DNA from: PALSA-505 sp036501145
GTDB taxonomy: Bacteria; Actinomycetota; Actinomycetes; Streptosporangiales; Streptosporangiaceae
Assembly: GCA_036501145.1 (NCBI GenBank)
Contig: DASYAV010000179.1
Coordinates: 124,001-188,000 of the forward strand
Length of the DNA: 64,000 nucleotides
Direction: 5' to 3'
The position numbers and the translations under genes were made by a program. The notes beneath the pieces are model-generated. The model worked only from the letters and a program-made list of their open reading frames with translations. It had not been told where the DNA came from and did not search any database. This document shows, piece by piece, positions 25,401 through 32,343 of the stretch; the stretch's first letter is position 1, and each line of letters starts with the position of its first letter.

Positions 25401-25474
25401 TCCCAGAGCTCGGAGGGAGAGCCGGCGTCGGGATACCGGCAGCCGACCCCGACGATGGCGATACGGCTGCTCAT
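19466..25474 (-). CDS. pksE: Iterative enediyne polyketide synthase (PKSE), KS-AT-ACP-KR-DH-PPTase, 2002 aa
   Basis: The core enzyme, which builds a linear polyene from malonyl-CoA iteratively. KS (about 1-470) has VDGACSSS with Cys212, EGHGTGTAVGD and GNIGHTKAAAG. AT (about 590-900) has GATGHSLGEL with Ser689. The enediyne-type ACP near 1000-1060 reads DELHLSSITVGQI with the phosphopantetheine Ser at 1023. KR (about 1190-1440) has VTGGGKG and HYATANEW with Tyr1410. DH (about 1515-1700) has DHRLDGELLFP with His1540. A C-terminal phosphopantetheinyl transferase has VGCDAE with Asp1898 and WGAVESLRK. Size and order match the family. A threefold 15-bp repeat lengthens the segment before GNIGHT. 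ATG 25474 overlaps the unbU stop. Confidence 0.97.
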   Translation of the reverse strand: MSSRIAIVGVGCRYPDAGSPSELWENVLAGRRAFRRIPDERMRLADYWSADPAAPDRFYAQKAAVIEGYEFDRVGFKVAGSTFRTTDMTHWLALDTAARALADAGFPRAEGLPKTSTAVIVGNSLTGEFTRANLMRLRWPYVRRTVGAALREHGWGDDELSGFLASLEARYKSPFPPVDEDTLAGGLANTIAGRICNHFDLSGGGFTVDGACSSSLLAVAMACTALGEGQVDAAVVGGVDLSIDPFEVIGFAKTGALATTDMRVYDKNSNGFWPGEGCGMLVLLREQDAIDRGLRSYAAIAGWGYSSDGKGGMTRPEAAGHRLAIERAYTRAGFGIGSVGYLEGHGTGTAVGDATELRVFSEARRPAGQATSPEEISTAAISTAAISTVKGNIGHTKAAAGVAGLIKATLAVHHQVIPPGTGHFDPAEELAGARPALRVPVTAEPWPDGRPVRAGVSAMGFGGINAHIVLTGEGTGSGGNGRPSGGNGRAVRGSGAEDGRRRAVLDARTVQLVSSRQDCDLLLLDADNTAELRGQATRLAGLASKLSFAELGDLAATLQRELGGRRVRAAVVAASPEAAERGFAGLLGMLDNGTRSAISHAKGVFLGGEGAPSVGFMFPGQGSGKSADGGALARRFETARELYRTGPPAAGSDLVATAVAQPRIVTASVAGLRVLSQLGIEAAGATGHSLGELTTLHWAGALDERAVLALAAERGRAMAEASDGDGTMASVAAPPDQVEPLLVGEPVVIAGYNGPRQTVISGPVPAVDRVCELATGKGLLSARIAVSHAFHSPSVAPAASRLGDYLAGVEFRPLDGQVLSTVTGGELAPDTDLRELLVRQVLEPVRFSAALAQLGAHADLLIEVGPGRVLSGLAADLAPGTPVIPLETDGNSLAGLLSAVAAAYVLGAPVRHAALFDGRFTRPLPLDKEFRFFTSPCETVPADPGVPAPAGQAGPAAAPAPADPWAAGAAPTAGQAARPDGATGQPAPDSLDVLRQLAATRAELPLETVTADSLPLDELHLSSITVGQIMNQAARQLGLAAPMMTSGYATATLAELASALDDLAGTQLAGDAGADAPPAGVAPWVRAFSVDLVEQPPLGHPAGTPEAAGDWQVFASEGHPLASAAADALRGAGLGDGVLVCLPAECGAQHVPLMLAAAREALAHPGPCRFAVVQDSHGGSGLAKTLHLESPGVATTVITLPAGSALCAAGAGQAAAAIAADVAATTGFTEVSYDQAGRRRVPVLRPADLGGDGEMPLGSGDVLLVTGGGKGVTAECALALGISTGAAVGVLGRSDPQADAELAANLSRMAAAGLTIRYARADVTSPAEVGAAVREIRDALGPVTAVLHGAGRNEPAPLASLTEEQFLDTLAPKIDGLAAVLAAADPGSLKLLVTFGSIIGRAGLRGEAHYATANEWLTRLTQQVGEQHPGCRCLALEWSVWSGTGMGERLGVLESLTREGISPISVDDGVALLHQVLASPAAPSVLVIMGRASGLPTIALEPGELPLTRFIDQPRVYYPGIELVADAELSADSDLYLADHRLDGELLFPAVLGMEAMAQAAAALTLAQGTPVLEKVEFHRPIVIPAAGPATIRIAALNHGPAIEVVIRSADTGFQADHFRATFRYQEAADDAPGNGGTAGTGGQVPEAAGARTPQVSLDPARDLYGDGILFQGPRFQRVLRYRRLASTSCVAEISTVPGGNWFSMFLPGDLVLGDPGSRDAFMHAIQCCVPNATLLPAAVERLYPARPGKAAGRVVLHATERHRDGDTYVYDLDVRGADGELLEAWEGLRLQAVRKTGGAGPWVPALLGPYLERRAAELLPGPLRCAVEPDPSAGGTGRQPRRGQTALAVSRLTGHPGQLRHRPDGKPEVTGEGIAVSSSHGAGVTLAVAGDGPVGCDAESVRNRPSGEWQGLLGDELFALAELTARETGEELSLAATRVWGAVESLRKIGRAVTGPVMLAGARADGWVLFGAGRARIATFRTQLRDAADPVVFSILTEGSG
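24309..24352. repeat. 15-bp repeat (three units) inside the KS domain
   Basis: The 15-bp unit GTGCTGATCGCGGCC is present twice in tandem, followed by a partial third that begins GTGCTGATC. In the minus-strand protein this gives ISTAAISTAAISTV directly before the KGNIGHTKAAAG catalytic-His motif of the ketosynthase. The period preserves the frame. Confidence 0.85.
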
Positions 25475-26502
25475 GCCCGCACAGTCTCCTCAGGGGCGGT
25501 GTCCGCGGCCTGCCCGGTGGCCGGCATCATCCGCTCGCGGCGCTTGCTGCGCAGGTGCGCGACCCACCAGCCCAGCCCCCGGAGGGCGCAGACGATGGAG
25601 GTGGCGAAGAACAGCGTGTAGACGATGTTGAATCCCATCAGCACGGCGTAGACGACAGCGACGGAGCTGCCAAACATGAACTGAGCCCGCGCCTTCGTGG
25701 GTGTGGTGCCCGGGTCGGTGATCATGTAGTTGGTGAACAGCACGAACGCGACACCGGTCATCACGCCGAGCGCGGTGTTGAGCTGGACACCGAAGATCCA
25801 GTGCCGGACGAAGGCCTGGATGGCGAAGCCGCCCAGCCAGCCGACAATGAGCGGGACCTTGCGGGTGAGCATGGCGTTCATGACCGTCCCGGACGTCAGG
25901 ATGACGATCGGGACCATGAGCCGGAAGTAGGAGTTCGCCCATTCGGTGAACATGTACGGCGGGGAGATGCTCACCCACGACCCGAAGACCAGCAGCGTCG
26001 CGCTGATGCCGAGGTTGGACGGGTTCATGAAGTGGCGCATTCTCCCGGCGATCGGCGCCTGCAGGACGTGCTTGGCACTGAGCGCGACGATCACGCCGAA
26101 GAGCACCGGCCAGAAGGTGTTGTTGGCGTAGAGGAGCATGTTGACCGCCAGGCCGGTGATGTGCGCGGGCAGCAGGAACTCATACATCCCGCGCGGGCCG
26201 TGGCCGAGGAAGCCCGGCCGGCGCTGATGGGCCCAGGCGCTGATCAGCTCGAAGACGATCTCGGTGGTGTATGCGGCGGCCACCGCCAGGATGGGCCACA
26301 GCCAGGGCTGCTCGAACCCGAGCAGGGTGTAGCCGAACACGTTGAACACCGAGATGGACAGGGCGAAGTTGCGCAGTGCCAGGTAGCGGGGATCGCGTGG
26401 CCGCTTGGCCGCCCCCTCCTGGGACTGCCCGTTCGCCGCGGCTGCGTGTCCGTTGGCGGCCGGGACCTTGCCGTTCGCCGCCGGGTCGAGGGTCGCGGTC
26501 AT
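25471..26502 (-). CDS. unbU: UnbU/E5-type enediyne membrane protein, 343 aa
   Basis: An integral membrane protein of the UnbU family found beside enediyne PKS genes. It is distantly related to the NqrB/RnfD membrane subunits of ion-pumping reductases, as in RHFMNPSNLGISATLLVFGSW and TNYMITDPGTTPTKAR. The first 40 residues are hydrophilic and Ala/Gly-rich, followed by multiple hydrophobic helices through about residue 320. It is translationally coupled on both sides: its ATG at 26502 overlaps the unbV stop and its own stop overlaps the PKS ATG. The biochemical role in enediyne formation is unproven. Its redox-pump-like fold suggests electron transfer across, or within, the membrane. Confidence 0.93.
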   Translation of the reverse strand: MTATLDPAANGKVPAANGHAAAANGQSQEGAAKRPRDPRYLALRNFALSISVFNVFGYTLLGFEQPWLWPILAVAAAYTTEIVFELISAWAHQRRPGFLGHGPRGMYEFLLPAHITGLAVNMLLYANNTFWPVLFGVIVALSAKHVLQAPIAGRMRHFMNPSNLGISATLLVFGSWVSISPPYMFTEWANSYFRLMVPIVILTSGTVMNAMLTRKVPLIVGWLGGFAIQAFVRHWIFGVQLNTALGVMTGVAFVLFTNYMITDPGTTPTKARAQFMFGSSVAVVYAVLMGFNIVYTLFFATSIVCALRGLGWWVAHLRSKRRERMMPATGQAADTAPEETVRA

Positions 26503-28490
26503 GACCCGTGCACCTCCCTGGCCGTGCTGGTGAGAACAAGGTTGTGCGTGCCCGGGGTCAGCGACAGGGTCTGCTGGCGCAGCTGGCCGCCGTCAGGCCA
26601 CTGGATGTGCACCGTGACCGGGCCGCTGTATCCGCCGAGGCCGAAGGTGACCTCGAAGCTGCGCTTGCCGCCGCTGCCGCTCCCCGCGTCGAGCTGTGAG
26701 ATCTGGGTGTGGCCTGGCGTGTGTATCTGGACGGTTGCCCCGTAGGCCGGGGCGCCGATGCCCTCCAGGCCGTGACCGGGCTGGCCGCCGCCGGCCGCCT
26801 GCCGGTAGAGGTTCAGCCCCAGATACCGGCCCACGTGCGGGGACTGGTTCTCGTAGAAGGCAGGCGGGCCGTACTGCCTGGCCACGGCGAAGTCAAGCCG
26901 CCCGTCGCCGCGGGTGTCCGCGGTGGCGACGCCCCTGGTGGGAATCGGGTCGCACAGGCCAAGCCGCTTGCTTATGTTGACGTACCGGCCGGCCGGGCCG
27001 GGGGCGTAGAAGGCCAGGCACTGGTGCCCGGCCAGGTCGTCGCCAGGCTCGACGAGTGGCCACATGGCTGGGTTGCTGAGCAACTCGTCGTTGGTCATGG
27101 CCATTTCCTGCAGCCAGGGCCACCTGTTGATCGTGCCCTTGACGAACCCGTCGGTCTGGACGATGTCCTGGTGCCCGGCGTTGAGGAAGTCGCCCATCTT
27201 GACGTCCCAGGTCCAGCCGGTCCAGGCCAGTCCCATTTGCGCGGCCTGCTGGGCAAACGGCGCCATTCCGCTGGCCAGGTCCTTTTTCATCTGCGCGTCG
27301 CTGGCCGCCTTGTTCATGAAGACGAAGTTGCTTTCCTCCAGGCCCCAGGCGGTGGTGATGTTGCTCACCACCAGGTCGAACCGGCCGTTGTCAGCCAGGT
27401 CACCGAAATCGGCGCCCATGCCTTTGAACGAGTCCTTGCCAATGACGAACGACTTGGGCGTGGCCGGCCCGCGCTGGCCGATCGTATTCATGAACCTGAT
27501 GTGGCCGGGAGTGGATTCGTTGTACAGCAGATGGTCCGGGCCGAAGTCGTTGGCGATGTAGAGGTCGGGCAGCCCGTTGCCGGTGAGGTCGGCGGTCGCG
27601 GCGCCGAGCGTCCACCCGGTCGAGTCGGCATAGGGGATCGCGTTCTGCTGGGCCACGTACCTCACCGTTGGGTCAGAACCCGAGGTGGCGCCGGTCCAGC
27701 GGTACACGTAATCGCCCCCGCCGTTTTTGGCGTCGGACAGCGACGAGGGCATCTGCACGTTGTCGATCCCGTGCGGGTCAAGGACCGCCGAGTCGGGGAA
27801 GTAGTTGCCGATGAAGATGTCCGGGTGACCGGTGCCGTCGAAGTCGGCGACGGTCACGTCGTTGGTGTTCCAGTCCGGACCGTCATAGTGGCCGTTGGCG
27901 GACGCCCCGGGCACCAGTTCCACCGGCCGGTACGCCGCCAGTGAGGGATGCGTCGCGGTGGTCCGGGGCAGGAAGAGGACAGGCGTGCGGCCCCAGTAGT
28001 AGACCAGGAAGCCCATTTCCCCGTTGCCGGTGAAGTCGCCGGGGACGCATCCCATCGGGGCCATGGTGGAGTTCATCGGCAGCGGCGCCGGGTTCAGCAC
28101 GAACGGCGTGAACCTGTCGGCGGCCGGTGCGGTCGGCGTGTAGGTCACCACTACGTCGTTGGTCCGCGGATCGACGATGCACATGCCGTCGTCGCGGCCG
28201 TGCCCGGTGACGTCGGTGAGCGCGATGCCGGCCCCCACAGACGAGATCCACGACCGGATCTGCTGATAGGCCGGGTTCACCCGGCGGACGGTCATCGTGG
28301 GGTTGTAGCCGGGCGGCATCGCGATCGGCATCTGCCGGAACCGGTACTGCCCGGCGACCTTAGCGATCTCCCCGGCCGAGGCGGACGGCTGCTGCGCGAC
28401 GAAGTAGGTCGCGATGACCACCGCGATGGCCGCAACCATCGGCACGAGCTTGCGTATCGTCGAGCGCGACACTGGACGAGGTAGCTTCAC
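26499..28490 (-). CDS. unbV: UnbV/E4-type CRTAC1/ASPIC-domain protein, 663 aa
   Basis: An enediyne-associated UnbV homologue. A single N-terminal membrane anchor or signal segment (KLVPMVAAIAVVIATYFVAQ, residues about 12-31) is followed by FG-GAP-like beta-propeller repeats (ALTDVTGHGRDDG, TVADFDGTGHPDIFIGNYF, ATADLTGNGLPDLYIAND, GVATADTRGDGRLDFAVAR). The C-terminal ASPIC/UnbV domain includes YGATVQIHTPGHTQIS and VHIQWPDGG. Most of the protein should be outside the membrane. The GTG start at 28490 follows AAGGGG. It is the first gene of the PKS operon. The usual upstream partner unbL is absent. Confidence 0.93.
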   Translation of the reverse strand: MKLPRPVSRSTIRKLVPMVAAIAVVIATYFVAQQPSASAGEIAKVAGQYRFRQMPIAMPPGYNPTMTVRRVNPAYQQIRSWISSVGAGIALTDVTGHGRDDGMCIVDPRTNDVVVTYTPTAPAADRFTPFVLNPAPLPMNSTMAPMGCVPGDFTGNGEMGFLVYYWGRTPVLFLPRTTATHPSLAAYRPVELVPGASANGHYDGPDWNTNDVTVADFDGTGHPDIFIGNYFPDSAVLDPHGIDNVQMPSSLSDAKNGGGDYVYRWTGATSGSDPTVRYVAQQNAIPYADSTGWTLGAATADLTGNGLPDLYIANDFGPDHLLYNESTPGHIRFMNTIGQRGPATPKSFVIGKDSFKGMGADFGDLADNGRFDLVVSNITTAWGLEESNFVFMNKAASDAQMKKDLASGMAPFAQQAAQMGLAWTGWTWDVKMGDFLNAGHQDIVQTDGFVKGTINRWPWLQEMAMTNDELLSNPAMWPLVEPGDDLAGHQCLAFYAPGPAGRYVNISKRLGLCDPIPTRGVATADTRGDGRLDFAVARQYGPPAFYENQSPHVGRYLGLNLYRQAAGGGQPGHGLEGIGAPAYGATVQIHTPGHTQISQLDAGSGSGGKRSFEVTFGLGGYSGPVTVHIQWPDGGQLRQQTLSLTPGTHNLVLTSTAREVHGS

Positions 28491-28923
28491 AGAACGGCCC
28501 CTTGCTCGTTGTCCTCACGGCCCGGCAGCCGGCCCGCGGCCTCCCCGAGCACCTCTGCACGCCCCAGACCAGCGGGTTCACCCTTCTGGTAGGGCGGTTT
28601 CACTTCCCTGGCGGCCATACGCCTAGGGTGTGAGGTGCCCCCGGAGGGCTCCATCTCCGGCCTTGCTGGATAAGCCGGAAGCACCCTGCGGGCCAACCGG
28701 CATTACCTACCGTGGTTGCGTCACTACTAGCGCGTATCCACTGCTGACCAGGGCGTTTATCCGGAGCCGGGGGAACAGCACGGCAGCGGGCCCGCAGCGC
28801 GTCTGCTGGCCGCCGGACACAGAATGAAGGCCCGGCCATCGGCCGGGCCTCACCCACACGCTTGCTCTCGCCCACGACATCCGCCTGCCCGGCTGGGCAG
28901 GCGGCACTACGGCATGGCCTGGG
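28491..28923. promoter_or_regulatory. 433-bp leader/promoter region upstream of the enediyne operon
   Basis: No credible gene is seen in this gap on either strand; the short ORFs lack ribosome sites and recognisable sequence. It must contain the promoter for the minus-strand unbV-unbU-PKS operon. The only clear structure is the hairpin at 28828-28850. The segment 28500-28830 would be a long untranslated leader if transcription starts just after that hairpin. Confidence 0.5.
28828..28850 (-). terminator. Perfect 10-bp stem hairpin, probable terminator
   Basis: AGGCCCGGCC, a three-base ATC loop, and GGCCGGGCCT form a perfect stem with no mismatch. It lies downstream of the minus-strand permease and YjbR remnant and upstream of the enediyne operon, so it would insulate the operon from read-through. 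There is no U-tract, as is common in high-GC actinomycetes. Confidence 0.6.
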
Positions 28924-29078
28924 CTACTGGCCAGAGCCGAACTCGTCAGCCAGCTTCTTGGGTGCCTGCTGCCGCCAGGCATCCAGGACGAGGGCCTTCA
29001 GCTGTTCCGCGGGAATCCCGTTCAGGTCGACCTGCAAGCCGAGGAAGCTGCGCCGTGCGTCCATCCGCCGGGCAGTGC
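28924..29078 (-). pseudogene. C-terminal remnant of a MmcQ/YjbR-like protein
   Basis: About 45 codons ending at 28924 read FLGLQVDLNGIPAEQLKALV followed by a DAWRQQAPKKLADEF segment. This resembles the C-terminus of MmcQ/YjbR-family proteins, which typically end with a DAWR..APKRL helix. Upstream in the frame the sequence becomes unrelated Arg/Gly-rich translation with no start or family N-terminus, so only a fragment survives. It marks the boundary between the enediyne operon and the permease genes. Confidence 0.45.
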
Positions 29079-29195
29079 TATGGCCCAGTCCCGGATGTCC
29101 GCAGCGGTAGTGACGTGGGCACTTTACCCGCCGCCGCTCGGGGATCACTCTCGCAGCGCCGGGATCTGACGCGCCGCGCCCCGCAGCGGCGGGGG

Positions 29196-30620
29196 TCAGT
29201 GGCCGCCGGCGTCGAAGGCCTGGCCGAACGCGCGGACCCGTGCCGGCCGGGCGACCACCAGGCCGCCCACCACCAGCAGGCCGGCCACCAGGCAGCCCAG
29301 CGCGATCCACAGCGAGTAGCTGATCGGCGCGGGCGGCCGTGGCCAGACCGACGAGTAGATCGCGTAGCCGCAGACCGCCACCGCGATCAGCGGCAGCACG
29401 ATGTCCAGCAGCCAGTTGTAGGACTCGGCGGCGCGGGCCCGCCAGAAGAACACCATGCCGGCCAGCGTGACCAGGACGTAGGTGAACAGGATGCCGATCG
29501 AGCCGGTCGTGGCCATCAGCGCGAAATAAGTGAGGACGCCGTAGTGGCGGCCCAACGTCGCACCGAGCACCAGGGTCAGCGCCACCGACACCGCGATCCC
29601 GACGTACGGGCTGCGGAACCGCGGCGTGGTCGCGGCGAACACCCGCGGGATGCCGCGGTCGCGGCCCATGGCGAACAGCGTGCGCGCGGTCAGGTTCACC
29701 CCGGCCAGCGCGGCCACGAAGGCGTCCACCGCCACGACGATGTCCACCAGCGTGCCGAACCAGTGCCCGACGTAGCGGTCGGACAGGGTGGACAGCGCGG
29801 TCGGGTCGGCGGCCCAGTGGCCGGCTCCGGACACGCCGTAGCCGACCGCCTGGGCCCAGGTGGTGAACACGAAGTACACGGTGGCCACGATCACCGTGCC
29901 GAGGATGGCGCGCGGGATGACCCGCCGCGGCTCGGCCGCCTCCTCGCCGAGCACCGCCGCCGCCTCGAAGCCGATGAACCCGGTGAAGGCCAGGATCACC
30001 GCCAGGAACAGCCCGTGCGTGCTGGGCGCCAGGCTCGGGTCGAACGGCTTCCAGGTGAGCCCGTGTGCGCCGCCCTTGGCCACGATGGCCAGCGACAGGG
30101 CCAGGATCGTGAGCACGCCGATCACGGCGAAGACCAGCTGCACCCGCATCGAGACCCTGACGTCGGTCAGGGCGATCAGCAGGATCAGCGCGAGCAGGAT
30201 GATGTACCACGGGAACCAGCCGAGGTGGATGCTGGTGTTGGCGGTGAGCACGGTGGACAGGAAGTCCGCCGAGATGATCAGCACGAAGGAGATGCCGATC
30301 GCGAACGCGATCGCGTACATCCAGCCGCCGATGAACCCCGCCTGCGGGCCGAGCCCGCGCACGGTGTAGGCGTACAGCCCGCCCGCGTGCGCGATACGCC
30401 GGGTGAACCGCACGATCACCGAGGCCAGGCACAGGCTGCCGATCCCGGCTATCACGTAGGCGAGGGGCACCGCGGCACCGGTGGTCGCGGCGGCCGAGGC
30501 CGGCGCCGCGGACACCGCGAACGTCAGCGCCAGCAGGGCCAGCGACTGGGCGATGGCATCGGCGCTGCCGAGCACGCCGTGCCGCAGTTCGCCGGCTTCC
30601 GTCCACTTCCCTTTGGCCAT
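29196..30620 (-). CDS. APC-family amino acid/polyamine permease, 474 aa
   Basis: An integral membrane transporter of the APC superfamily with about twelve hydrophobic segments. Recognisable features are the first-helix region AIAQSLALLALTFAVSAAP, the GGLYAYTVRGLGPQAGFIGGW loop, the helix-6 segment ILAFTGFIGFEAAAVLGEEAAEPRRVIPRAI and the loop RTLFAMGRDRGIPRVFA. The ATG at 30620 (MAKGKWTEAGELRHG) is the natural start. It lies 50 bp downstream of the cyclase-family gene on the same strand, so the two probably form an operon. Co-occurrence with a cyclase-family hydrolase suggests uptake of the compound that enzyme acts on. The substrate cannot be read from the sequence. Confidence 0.88.
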   Translation of the reverse strand: MAKGKWTEAGELRHGVLGSADAIAQSLALLALTFAVSAAPASAAATTGAAVPLAYVIAGIGSLCLASVIVRFTRRIAHAGGLYAYTVRGLGPQAGFIGGWMYAIAFAIGISFVLIISADFLSTVLTANTSIHLGWFPWYIILLALILLIALTDVRVSMRVQLVFAVIGVLTILALSLAIVAKGGAHGLTWKPFDPSLAPSTHGLFLAVILAFTGFIGFEAAAVLGEEAAEPRRVIPRAILGTVIVATVYFVFTTWAQAVGYGVSGAGHWAADPTALSTLSDRYVGHWFGTLVDIVVAVDAFVAALAGVNLTARTLFAMGRDRGIPRVFAATTPRFRSPYVGIAVSVALTLVLGATLGRHYGVLTYFALMATTGSIGILFTYVLVTLAGMVFFWRARAAESYNWLLDIVLPLIAVAVCGYAIYSSVWPRPPAPISYSLWIALGCLVAGLLVVGGLVVARPARVRAFGQAFDAGGH

Positions 30621-30670
30621 GGCCGTTCTCTCCTTGTCCCTGATGGTTCTGGCGCGGGCTAGCTGAAGGG

Positions 30671-31306
30671 TTATTCGAGCAACACGAAGACGCGGGCCGG
30701 CCCGCCGTTGGCCGCCTTGACCTTGAGCGGCGCGACGACGATCCGGCAGCGTGCGGGAAGCTGGTCCAGCGCGGCCAGGTTCTCCAGGATGATCGCCCCG
30801 GCCGACAGCCACACCCGGTGCAGCTCGTACCCGGTGCTGTCCACCGGATCCGCCGACGGCCCGTCGAAGCCGACGCCAGCCACGCCCGCCTCGATCAGCG
30901 CCGCCGCCGCGTCCGCGTCCGGGTAGCACCAGCCGTGCCAGTAGGCGTCCGTGCCCCAGTTGCCCGCGTTGCCCGAGCTGAACAGGACGATGTCGTTGCG
31001 CCGCACCTCAGCCAGGTGACCGCGCACCACGTCCAGGCCCACCGGGCCCGGCTGGTGAGCGCGCACATCGATCGTCAGCGCCTCGGTGACCAGATGGTCG
31101 AGCGGGATGTCGTCCAGCGTGCCGCCGCCCAGGATCTGGTGGGCGGGAGCATCGACGTGCGTGCCTGTGTGGTTGACGAACGTGTACTGCGACATCGCGT
31201 ACCCGTCGGCGGCCACGCTGGCCAGATCACGAAACTCCGGCGGGGTGATGCCCTCCATCACCGGCATGCCGTTCGTCATGCTCTGCGTCAGGTCGATGAC
31301 CCGCAT
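30671..31306 (-). CDS. Cyclase-family (kynurenine formamidase-like) metal hydrolase, 211 aa
   Basis: A member of the cyclase/arylformamidase family. The start MRVIDLTQSMTNGMPVMEG and the metal-binding HTGTHVDAPAH motif (HxGTHxDxPxH) are diagnostic. FSSGNAGNW and GFDGPSADPVDSTGYELHRVWLSAGAIILENL follow in family order. I chose the ATG at 31306 because homology begins there; a start at 31336 would add ten basic residues. It is followed by the permease. The palindrome at 31399-31416, about 95 bp upstream, is a strong candidate operator. The exact substrate (formamide, isatin or another amide) is unknown. Confidence 0.85.
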   Translation of the reverse strand: MRVIDLTQSMTNGMPVMEGITPPEFRDLASVAADGYAMSQYTFVNHTGTHVDAPAHQILGGGTLDDIPLDHLVTEALTIDVRAHQPGPVGLDVVRGHLAEVRRNDIVLFSSGNAGNWGTDAYWHGWCYPDADAAAALIEAGVAGVGFDGPSADPVDSTGYELHRVWLSAGAIILENLAALDQLPARCRIVVAPLKVKAANGGPARVFVLLE

Positions 31307-31398
31307 CCGCTGCCACCGCCTTCGCGCGAGAACCATCAGCCACAGCTAACGCAAGGTAAACCATATCCACAAGAAAGATCAAGAGCGGTGGTGTCGCA

Positions 31399-31416
31399 TT
31401 CACGCAATTGCGTGAA
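31399..31416. promoter_or_regulatory. Perfect 18-bp palindrome, candidate operator
   Basis: TTCACGCAATTGCGTGAA is exactly self-complementary. It lies in the short gap upstream of the minus-strand cyclase-permease unit and downstream of the mycothiol-fold gene ending at 31451. It looks like a dimeric repressor site. No regulator gene is adjacent, so the binding protein is unknown. Confidence 0.75.
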
Positions 31417-31450
31417 CCGGACACGGGCGGGTCGTGCGGCCACCTGGGAC

Positions 31451-32236
31451 TCAGTTGATGGGCTGGTTGATGACCGCGCCGAAGCCGTCGAGCACCGCCT
31501 GGTCGCCGGACCTGGTGACCGGGCCGAGCGGAGCCCGGTTCCACAGCCAGCAGTCCAGATCACCCGCGGTGCCGCTGATCTCGGCGGCGGCGTCCGTGCC
31601 GGGGTCGGACGCCGCGATGTGGATGTCGGCCTCGTCGTAGGACTTGCCGTGCTCGGGGTCGGTGCCGGTGAACCGGGCCAGCGTCACCAGCCAGGTGTCA
31701 CCGGCGTCGGTGGCCCGGATCCGGAGCGTCCGCCCCGGCTCGGCGGTGATCGTGCCCCACGGCGGGCAGCCGCCGTACATCACCCGCAGCCCCTCGTCGA
31801 TGCCGTCCGCGGCCAGCCGCGGGTCGAGCGGCGTGCGCTGGCCCGCCGTCAGCTCGGCGTCCACCCGGTGGATGAGCGCCTCGTGCGCCTGGCGCCGCTG
31901 GATGAATCCGATCGTCTGGTCGGCCGACCAGGTCCAGGCGTGCGCGGCGGGGTCGGCCCCGGTCAGGCACCCGGCCAGCCGCTCGCTTGCCTGCCGGTAG
32001 AAGTCCTGCAGCGCCGCCCGGCCGTCCGGGCGCTCTGGCGTGCGCTGCTCTGCCGACCCGCCGTCCGTGTTGTCGAGCACCACGGTGCCCCAGAAGTACT
32101 GCACCTGACCGAGGTGCCACAGCAGGTCGTCGGCGGTCCACTCGGGACAGGACGGCACGGCCGTCTGCGGCGCCGCCTGCGTCATCGCGTCCGCGAACCG
32201 CGCCGACTCCCTGACCAGATGCTCGATGTAATCCAC
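31451..32236 (-). CDS. TIGR03083-type mycothiol-fold (DinB/MDMPI) protein, 261 aa
   Basis: A maleylpyruvate-isomerase-family protein with PSCPEWTADDLLWHLGQVQYFWG near residue 30, FIQRRQAHEALIHRVDAEL near 130 (likely metal-binding His residues) and a C-terminal SCP2-like domain ending DLDCWLWNRAP. The GTG at 32236 (MDYIEHLV) opens the homology; the ORF extends a few codons upstream without support. It stands alone between the cyclase operon and the DUF2461 gene. It is the fourth mycothiol-fold protein in the window, although it is from a different subfamily than the three near the enediyne genes. Confidence 0.8.
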   Translation of the reverse strand: MDYIEHLVRESARFADAMTQAAPQTAVPSCPEWTADDLLWHLGQVQYFWGTVVLDNTDGGSAEQRTPERPDGRAALQDFYRQASERLAGCLTGADPAAHAWTWSADQTIGFIQRRQAHEALIHRVDAELTAGQRTPLDPRLAADGIDEGLRVMYGGCPPWGTITAEPGRTLRIRATDAGDTWLVTLARFTGTDPEHGKSYDEADIHIAASDPGTDAAAEISGTAGDLDCWLWNRAPLGPVTRSGDQAVLDGFGAVINQPIN

Positions 32237-32343
32237 GCCCGACAACCTACAAGCCGCCACGGGTCACCCACGAACTCTTAACGCGCAGGATTCCCGTCGC
32301 GCCAGCGCCGCGGGCGCCGCGGGCGCCGAGGTCAGCGCCAGGG

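Noticed and set aside
28491..28923. A hidden unbL gene, tRNA or small RNA upstream of unbV
   Set aside because: No frame here resembles UnbL, no cloverleaf or T-loop pattern was found, and the only clear structure is a terminator-like hairpin.
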